From an uncultured Candidatus Saccharibacteria bacterium (lineage in GTDB: Bacteria > Patescibacteriota > Saccharimonadia > Saccharimonadales > Saccharimonadaceae): DNA of 34,619 bases. The DNA is taken from contig CAOZKB010000001.1 of NCBI GenBank assembly GCA_948571325.1, forward strand, positions 1-34,619, read 5' to 3'. The first letter of the stretch is position 1, and every line of letters begins with the position of its first letter. A program made the translations under genes and the position numbers. The notes under the pieces are model-generated. The model ran no database searches, had not been told where the DNA came from, and saw only the letters and a list, made by a program, of their open reading frames with translations. Below, piece by piece: positions 29,868 to 34,619 of the stretch.

Positions 29868-30345
29868 GCCCACAAAAACCCAACCTATGGCCTTTACATC
29901 CAACGGATCTTTGTAGCTAATTGTTGTTTTGCTTGGAGGTGTCGCTTTTATTAGTAAATATAAGGTCGCATTTACTACTCATCCATTAGGTAAACTATGA
30001 GAAAACCCAAGACAATGTTTCTTGTTAGCATCAGACAACTACCATAAATGGTGTTTACTGTCGCCAAACAAAAAGCGACACCGCTGGTGTCAAATTTTTA
30101 TCCACAACTAGTCCCATCGTTAGATGTTGCCAATCGTTTCTGCGATGTCGCTTTTACTAATTGGCAAAAATCGACAAACAAAATCAACTAGCTGCACTGA
30201 TAAAAATTTGACACTTCAATTATAGCACAAGAAAAATAAAAGTAAAAATCAAAATTCTCCTTCCATCTTCACCTTTTCGCCTTGAAGTTTTGCTCAATAA
30301 ATCTAGAAAGAACAGCCCAATTTTCTAAAACTCCGCTTACTGTGC
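29868..30345. other. Repeat-rich non-coding region between terminase fragment and rny
   Basis: No gene. A 13-bp motif GTCGCTTTTACTA occurs at 30147-30159, with variants at 29941-29953 (TTATTA end) and 29965-29977 (one base in the T-run), and an inverted GTCGC-TTTT copy at 30071-30079. GGTGTCGCTTTT (29938-29949) is exactly inverted at 30071-30082. GTGTCAAATTTTTATC (30087-30102) is exactly inverted at 30199-30214. TTATCCACA (30098-30106) is a perfect DnaA-box match. GACACC-GCT-GGTGTC (30077-30091) is a tight hairpin followed on the minus strand by GCTTTTTG. The pattern resembles an iteron origin or a packaging site. Confidence 0.55.
30087..30214. repeat. 128-bp segment bounded by 16-bp perfect inverted repeats
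   Basis: GTGTCAAATTTTTATC at 30087-30102 and its exact reverse complement at 30199-30214. No flanking target duplication was noticed. The arms carry TTGACA facing outward. Confidence 0.65.
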
Positions 30346-30351
30346 TATAAT
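30346..30351 (+). promoter_or_regulatory. Promoter of rny
   Basis: TATAAT with TGTGC directly ahead (extended -10); the -35 is weak. The leader to the GTG start is about 78 bases, AT-rich at first, with AGGAAAGG as ribosome site. Confidence 0.65.
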
Positions 30352-30435
30352 AGAAACAGAATTTTATTATTTTATATTTTTGTTACCCCGTCGGTATCAG
30401 GAAAATATCGACAAAACAATTAGGAAAGGCATAAC

Positions 30436-31953
30436 GTGAACATATTATTAGTAATTATTGCCCTTGTGCTAGGCGTGGGTGCTGGCGCTGGCGGGCTTTT
30501 TGCTTACAATAAAAAGAATGAGAATGGCGGCAAGAATCGTGCCGAAGATCTTATTCGTAAAGCCAAAAATGAAGCATCTGATATTGTCCTCAAGGCCAAA
30601 AGTGACGCTGCTGATATGGCGGCTAAATCTCAGCAGGAAGAAGCTGAGCGCCGTCACGAGTGGAAAAAGACCGAAAGTCGCCTCAGTGAACGCGAGAATA
30701 ATCTCGACAATAAGCTCGATCAGCTCGAGCAAAAAACCGAGCGCCTCGCTAAGCAAGAAAAAGAACTTGATGATCTTAAAGTTGAGGTGCGTGAAATTCG
30801 CAACAAACAACAAGAAAAACTCGAAAAAATCGCTGGCCTTACCAAAGAAGCTGCCCGCGATAAACTGATGCAAATGACCGAGCGCGACATTAAACAAGAT
30901 CTTGCTGGCCTAGTTGCCAAAGAACAAAAAGAAATCAAGCACGAAGTTGACGAAACTGCCCAGGCCATTTTGCTCACTGCTATGGAGCGTATGTCCTCTG
31001 AAGTCACTGCTGACCGTACCGTCACGGCGTTAAAGTTACCAGATGACGATATGAAAGGCCGCATTATTGGTAAGGAAGGACGTAATATTCAGGCCCTTCA
31101 ACGTGCTACTGGTGTAGATATCATGGTTGACGATACTCCAGGTATGGTCGTCCTATCGAGTTTTGATCCGATTCGCCGCCAAGTTGCTCGTTATGCGCTT
31201 GAACGTTTGATGAAAGATGGTCGTATTAATCCCAGCTCTATTGAAGAGGCGGTGGCTCGTGCCGAGCGTGAGATTGAAAAAGAAGTTATTCGAGCCGGTG
31301 AAGATGCCGCACGCGAAGTTGGCGTGGTTGGTATTCCGCGCGAGCTGATTCACTTGTTAGGTGAGCTTAAATTCCGCACTAGTTACGGTCAAAATGTACT
31401 TTTGCACTCAGTAGAAATGGCACATATCGCTGGTATGATCGCCGAAGAAATTGGTGCTAATAAACGCGTCGCCAAAACCGCTACGCTACTACATGATATT
31501 GGTAAAGCCGTCACCCATAAAATCGAGGGGAAGCACGCCGAGATTGGTGCTGAACTGGCCAAGAAATACGGTATGCCAGATGATATAGTTCACGCCATGG
31601 CTGCCCACCATGATGATATTGAAGCCACCACGCCCGAAGCGATTATTGTTAAAATCGTCGATTCACTCAGCGCTGCTCGCCCTGGCGCACGCAACATTTC
31701 TGCTGAGAACTTTGCTGAACGTATGCGCGACCTCGAAAATATCGCCACTAGTTTTCCTGGCATCGACAAGGCTTATGCCATTTCTGCTGGTCGCGAAATT
31801 CGCGTCATTGTCGAACCAAAACAAATTGATGACCTCTCTGCCCTCAAGCTTGCTCGTGACATCGCCAACAAAATCGAGGCCACGATGTCTTACCCTGGTA
31901 TCATCAAAGTCAATGTTATCCGCGAAACTCGCGCTGTCGAATACGCCAAGTAA
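30436..31953 (+). CDS. rny: Ribonuclease Y
   Basis: 505 residues; GTG start seven to eight bases after AGGAAAGG. N-terminal membrane helix (~2-23), a long charged coiled coil (~30-185), a KH domain with GRIIGKEGRNI (~212) and an HD domain with LLHSVEMAHIAG and LLHDIGKAV (~350), then a helical C-terminus. This is the complete and normal layout and length of RNase Y, the membrane-bound endonuclease starting mRNA decay. It lies directly right of the element's end and reads away from it. Confidence 0.96.
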   Translation: MNILLVIIALVLGVGAGAGGLFAYNKKNENGGKNRAEDLIRKAKNEASDIVLKAKSDAADMAAKSQQEEAERRHEWKKTESRLSERENNLDNKLDQLEQKTERLAKQEKELDDLKVEVREIRNKQQEKLEKIAGLTKEAARDKLMQMTERDIKQDLAGLVAKEQKEIKHEVDETAQAILLTAMERMSSEVTADRTVTALKLPDDDMKGRIIGKEGRNIQALQRATGVDIMVDDTPGMVVLSSFDPIRRQVARYALERLMKDGRINPSSIEEAVARAEREIEKEVIRAGEDAAREVGVVGIPRELIHLLGELKFRTSYGQNVLLHSVEMAHIAGMIAEEIGANKRVAKTATLLHDIGKAVTHKIEGKHAEIGAELAKKYGMPDDIVHAMAAHHDDIEATTPEAIIVKIVDSLSAARPGARNISAENFAERMRDLENIATSFPGIDKAYAISAGREIRVIVEPKQIDDLSALKLARDIANKIEATMSYPGIIKVNVIRETRAVEYAK

Positions 31954-31986
31954 TCCCCCAGACTCAAGTCACTTGTTCTAGACTGT

Positions 31987-32907
31987 TTACTTAACTTCTG
32001 GCGTTACGCTATTCTTACGTTTGAGCGACGATATAATGACTGTAAGTAGGATCACCAGCGGTACCCCCACGCAAATTGCAATCAACATCAAAGTTGGTGC
32101 TTTGCTTTCGGAACTACCGGTTAAAATTCCAAGCATATCTAGCGTAATCATTGTTGCCATCGCAACTCCCAGCAACCTCAAGCTTATTTCTAAATATTCC
32201 ACCACTCGCTCTTGAATCTCCGGCGCGCTATTTGCTGGCGGTGCATCATGTGTAGTTAGAGACTTTTGCGGCATTGGCATTTTCAGAATCCGGTAGCGCA
32301 ATTTCCAAAAGGTCAAGGCCAACGCTAGGAAAATCGCCCCCAGCCCCACAAATCTCTGTGCCACGGCAAAATAATTATTTACGTTAGCAATAAACTCTGT
32401 CATCCAACTAATTCCATCTGAATTTATTAACACTAATGCAAAAGTAAAAGTCTTATAAATCGCTACGAATCCCACATTAATCGCCACAATCCACAAAAAC
32501 ATCAATAATGCAAAATCAAACACTAGCGGCATCTGTTTATCTTCTGCCACATCAACTTTGGTCGACGGATTCTCCGACTTAGCTCGCTTAGGAACTTCAC
32601 TTTTCAAACTTGGCGCTTGCCCTGGTGCCGGTACTTGACCTACTGCTGGACCTTGATTTATTGCTGTAGGTCGTCCTGCTGCCGGACTTTGATTGACTAT
32701 AGAATTCTGCGCACTAAACCCCATTACCGGTGTAGCATCAGCGGCGGCTGCCTGCTTGGCGACTTGATATGCTGTAGGTTTCTGGCTCTTCATCACTTCG
32801 CGTCCCTGCGCTGCCAACTGCTCTACCGTTGTATTAGACGGTTCACCTCGTCGCAGCTCCGCCTGTTTTAACCATTCCTGCGACATATCCACTTTATTTT
32901 CACTCAT
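31987..32907 (-). CDS. Membrane protein with a Pro/Gln-rich N-terminus
   Basis: 306 residues. Residues ~1-110 are polar with repeated P/A/G/Q-rich stretches (QSPAAGRPTAINQGPAVGQV), then come four hydrophobic helices (~130-155, ~180-200, ~245-265, ~275-295). The N-terminus is probably cytoplasmic. It starts eight bases inside the end of the NUDIX gene, so it is translationally coupled to it. A Met seven codons in is a possible alternative start. No family recognised. Confidence 0.6.
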   Translation of the reverse strand: MSENKVDMSQEWLKQAELRRGEPSNTTVEQLAAQGREVMKSQKPTAYQVAKQAAAADATPVMGFSAQNSIVNQSPAAGRPTAINQGPAVGQVPAPGQAPSLKSEVPKRAKSENPSTKVDVAEDKQMPLVFDFALLMFLWIVAINVGFVAIYKTFTFALVLINSDGISWMTEFIANVNNYFAVAQRFVGLGAIFLALALTFWKLRYRILKMPMPQKSLTTHDAPPANSAPEIQERVVEYLEISLRLLGVAMATMITLDMLGILTGSSESKAPTLMLIAICVGVPLVILLTVIISSLKRKNSVTPEVK

Positions 32908-33682
32908 ACTTATACAGCTCCGGCGCCTCCTTTAATTCTGCTAAGCTATCATATTTATCGTAATCATTAAAACGCAAATACCTCGAATCGCCGCTGTCTG
33001 TCAGTTGTATTAATTCATCGAAATCCATCGCTAATACTTCGATTTCTTCACCGGCATCTAACTTTTGTACACCGCGTTTAATCAATCCCGTCGCTACAAA
33101 GGTATAAACCAGCCAATCAATTTTAGCAAAAGGCTGATGCACACTAATCAATTTCCAATTCCGAAACTCCATCCCCGTCTCTTCTCGCATCTCGCGCTGC
33201 GCCGCCGCAAGCTCATCCTCGCGCGGGTCGTCGTTACGCCCGCCTGGATAATCATAAAACCAATCTTTCCGCGGCTGTCGCTGCTTCGTTATGACAATTT
33301 TCTCCTCAGATGTTGTAGAATTTACAACATTATTATCTTTATTTGTTGTAATTTCCACAACACTATTTCCATCATCTGTTGTATTTTTTACAACGGTATT
33401 TCCGTCACTGACACCCTGCGCCTCAATACCTGTCCCTTGCAGTTCCTCCGGCGTTAAAATAGCTATAATTTTCACCGTGTCCGCTCGCCTAAGCATCTCA
33501 AAAGTCTCCGTCGAACCATCAAACATCTCTTGTGGCCACTGATAAACATCAAAAATCACCCCGTGGAATTTCAACTCTGCTTGCTCCGGAATCGTCTTCG
33601 CAAAATCCGGCACAAACTTTCGTTTGCTTTTAACTACCCCCTTACTAGAAACCGGCGTATCTGCTTTTAAGATTTCTTTCAT
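32900..33682 (-). CDS. NUDIX hydrolase with an inserted 11-residue tandem repeat
   Basis: 260 residues. The NUDIX helix is present: YPGGRNDDPREDELAAAQ then REMREETGM, i.e. G, E, R-E-x-x-E-E-x-G, which binds the metal for cleaving nucleoside-diphosphate derivatives. The spacing between the GG and the helix is two residues longer than usual. Residues ~94-126 hold three copies of x-N-x-V-V-x-x-T-T-x-x, inserted in a strand-strand loop before the NUDIX helix. Each is coded by a 33-bp repeat containing a TGTTGTA/TACAACA palindrome. The start lies behind a leaderless promoter that overlaps that of the divergent HAD gene. Substrate unknown; ADP-sugars are one guess. Confidence 0.8.
   Translation of the reverse strand: MKEILKADTPVSSKGVVKSKRKFVPDFAKTIPEQAELKFHGVIFDVYQWPQEMFDGSTETFEMLRRADTVKIIAILTPEELQGTGIEAQGVSDGNTVVKNTTDDGNSVVEITTNKDNNVVNSTTSEEKIVITKQRQPRKDWFYDYPGGRNDDPREDELAAAQREMREETGMEFRNWKLISVHQPFAKIDWLVYTFVATGLIKRGVQKLDAGEEIEVLAMDFDELIQLTDSGDSRYLRFNDYDKYDSLAELKEAPELYKYE
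33311..33409. repeat. Three 33-bp tandem repeats with palindromic core
   Basis: Units start at 33311, 33344 and 33377, exactly 33 bp (11 codons) apart. Each opens with TGTTGTA or TGTTGT, five to seven bases, then ACAAC: TGTTGTAGAATTTACAACA, TGTTGTAATTTCCACAACA, TGTTGTATTTTTTACAACG. Units two and three are also alike after the palindrome (TATTTCC-TCA). Confidence 0.85.
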
Positions 33683-33684
33683 GC

Positions 33685-33694
33685 TATAATTATA
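33685..33694. promoter_or_regulatory. Overlapping divergent -10 boxes for two leaderless genes
   Basis: TATAAT on the plus strand (33685-33690) and TATAAT on the minus strand (33694-33689) share two bases in TATAATTATA. Each is six bases from its own ATG (33697 plus, 33682 minus). The intergenic spacer is only 14 bp. Confidence 0.65.
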
Positions 33695-33696
33695 CC

Positions 33697-34470
33697 ATGA
33701 TTATTTTCAGTGACTTTGATAATACTCTATACCGCCACGGCGATCCAGCTACTACGGCAGAGAATTTTCAGGCTGTGAAGAAATTTCGCCAAGCCGGTCA
33801 CAAATTTTGCCTTGCTACTGGCCGCAGCCTCTCCAGTATTGAGAACGCTTTTAGTACCGACAATCTTCCAAATTATCGCCAATGTTTTGACTATTTAGTT
33901 TTGGATAACGGAGCAATTTGTATGCGACCAAATGGGGGAGTAATTCTAGAGGAGCTGATTCCGCAAGCCACCGCTCAGAAAATTTACGCTTCTATCGTGC
34001 AAAAATATGACAAAAACCATGACTTTCAACTTGTTGCCTATTACGGTTCTTCCGAGCACCCCGAAATCGGTGCTTCGCTGACCAAAATGCGTCTTTGGAA
34101 TAGAAATAACGCTCTTGCCATTCAGATTACTGATGAGATTAATCAACGATTCGGCAATGAGGTCAAGGCTTTTGCCGCTTATGATGTAATTCCGACTCGT
34201 ATACCTTGGCTCGAAGACGGTGATTTTACTGCCTTTATTGATATTGCTCCCGTTAAGGCCGGCAAGGAAAATACCATCGCGCGTCTTGTTCAGCAATCCT
34301 TCCCGTCCGAGAAGGTCATCACCGTGGGTGATGACACGAACGATATTAGTATGATTAGACAATTTGATGGTTATGCAGTTGCGAATGCGGTCCCTCTTGT
34401 ATTAGAAAACACATCGACGGGACATATTGTAAATAATGTTGCTGCACTAATTGAATGGTTATTGAATTAG
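33697..34470 (+). CDS. HAD-superfamily phosphatase, Cof/type IIB
   Basis: 257 residues. Motif I is SDFDNTLY (D-x-D-x-T with nucleophilic Asp), motif II LATGRSL, motif III the Lys in VKAGKENTI, motif IV VGDDTNDISMI (G-D-x-x-N-D). The cap domain (~85-180) is of the type IIB alpha/beta kind. These enzymes dephosphorylate sugar phosphates, FMN, pyridoxal phosphate and similar metabolites. The start follows a TATAAT by six bases with no ribosome site. Confidence 0.9.
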   Translation: MIIFSDFDNTLYRHGDPATTAENFQAVKKFRQAGHKFCLATGRSLSSIENAFSTDNLPNYRQCFDYLVLDNGAICMRPNGGVILEELIPQATAQKIYASIVQKYDKNHDFQLVAYYGSSEHPEIGASLTKMRLWNRNNALAIQITDEINQRFGNEVKAFAAYDVIPTRIPWLEDGDFTAFIDIAPVKAGKENTIARLVQQSFPSEKVITVGDDTNDISMIRQFDGYAVANAVPLVLENTSTGHIVNNVAALIEWLLN

Positions 34471-34489
34471 TAAGACATCATAGTCAGTA

Positions 34490-34573
34490 TTGTTGTTAAT
34501 TTTACAACAAGCCAGGCCAACAAAAATTCTTCCTGGATATAATATTTATAATAGTGTTGTAATTTTTACAACA
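34490..34573. repeat. Two further TGTTGTA-type palindromes ahead of the next promoter
   Basis: TTGTTGT (34490-34496) pairs with ACAACAA (34504-34510), and TGTTGTAA (34555-34562) with TTACAACA (34566-34573). The same half-sites as in the NUDIX gene repeats. The second lies directly upstream of a promoter leaving the window. Confidence 0.7.
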
Positions 34574-34578
34574 TTTAT

Positions 34579-34608
34579 TTGGTTCTCCTGTTAAAATTCT
34601 GTTATAAT
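34579..34608 (+). promoter_or_regulatory. Promoter of a gene right of the window
   Basis: TTGGTT (34579-34584), 18 bases, TATAAT (34603-34608). Another TATAAT stands at 34538-34543. The palindrome at 34555-34573 lies between them. Confidence 0.6.
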
Positions 34609-34619
34609 TGAACTGTCAA

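Noticed and set aside
30098..30106. TTATCCACA as proof of a chromosomal origin
   Set aside because: Only one box was noticed, no dnaA or dnaN nearby, and the GC skew indicates a terminus rather than an origin in this region. Kept only as part of the repeat-rich finding.
33311..33409. The 33-bp repeats as a CRISPR array
   Set aside because: Units are contiguous with no unique spacers and encode an in-frame 11-residue repeat of the NUDIX protein.

Overview
The window looks like a chromosomal segment of a Candidate Phyla Radiation bacterium, most likely Candidatus Saccharibacteria (TM7). I base this on gene content (a giant MMPL transporter, a fused D,D-carboxypeptidase, RNase Y, Der, remnants of FISUMP-type surface proteins), on moderate GC with TGA used as a normal stop, and on promoters placed so close to start codons that many mRNAs should be leaderless. 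No rRNA or tRNA gene and no CRISPR array was seen. The assignment is an inference from style; no marker gene search could be run.

Left part (1-11.24 kb): host genes. A small membrane protein, a TetR repressor divergent from an MMPL transporter with a perfect palindromic operator between them, a two-domain cell-wall carboxypeptidase, a free-standing RNA-polymerase-alpha-CTD-like protein behind a tiny leaderless ORF, the GTPase Der and a polyprenol-type glycosyltransferase. The glycosyltransferase sits between two broken pieces of FISUMP-type surface protein genes, one of them carrying an 11-G tract. The plus strand is G-rich here whichever strand is coding. At about 11.24 kb it becomes C-rich and stays so to the end of the window, which is what a replication terminus looks like.

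Middle part (11.3-29.9 kb): an integrated element. Left end: three small phage-type ORFs, a hairpin RNA and a tyrosine recombinase, then a DUF3800 protein, a three-gene ABC transporter (ATPase plus two FtsX-type permeases) and a secreted protein of foreign, Firmicutes-like style. Then a minus-strand siphophage-like block read from 29.8 down to 18.9 kb: TerL C-terminal piece, protease-capsid fusion with nested internal starts, connector and neck proteins, a collagen-like protein, tail tube, tail chaperone, an unknown protein, and a membrane-CHAP lysis protein. Portal, small terminase, TerL ATPase domain and a normal tape measure were not found. A plus-strand cassette with a strongly structured leader RNA (nested stems plus a pseudoknot), two membrane/secreted proteins and an overlapping toxin-antitoxin pair is inserted in the tail operon; a second small plus-strand cassette sits where the portal would be.

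Right part (29.9-34.6 kb): a repeat-rich non-coding stretch next to the truncated terminase (iteron-like repeats, a 16-bp inverted repeat, a perfect DnaA-box match), then RNase Y, a membrane protein, a NUDIX hydrolase and a HAD phosphatase. The last two diverge from a 14-bp spacer in which two leaderless promoters overlap. A TGTTGTA/TACAACA palindrome occurs five times here: three times in a 33-bp tandem repeat inside the NUDIX gene and twice ahead of the next promoter.
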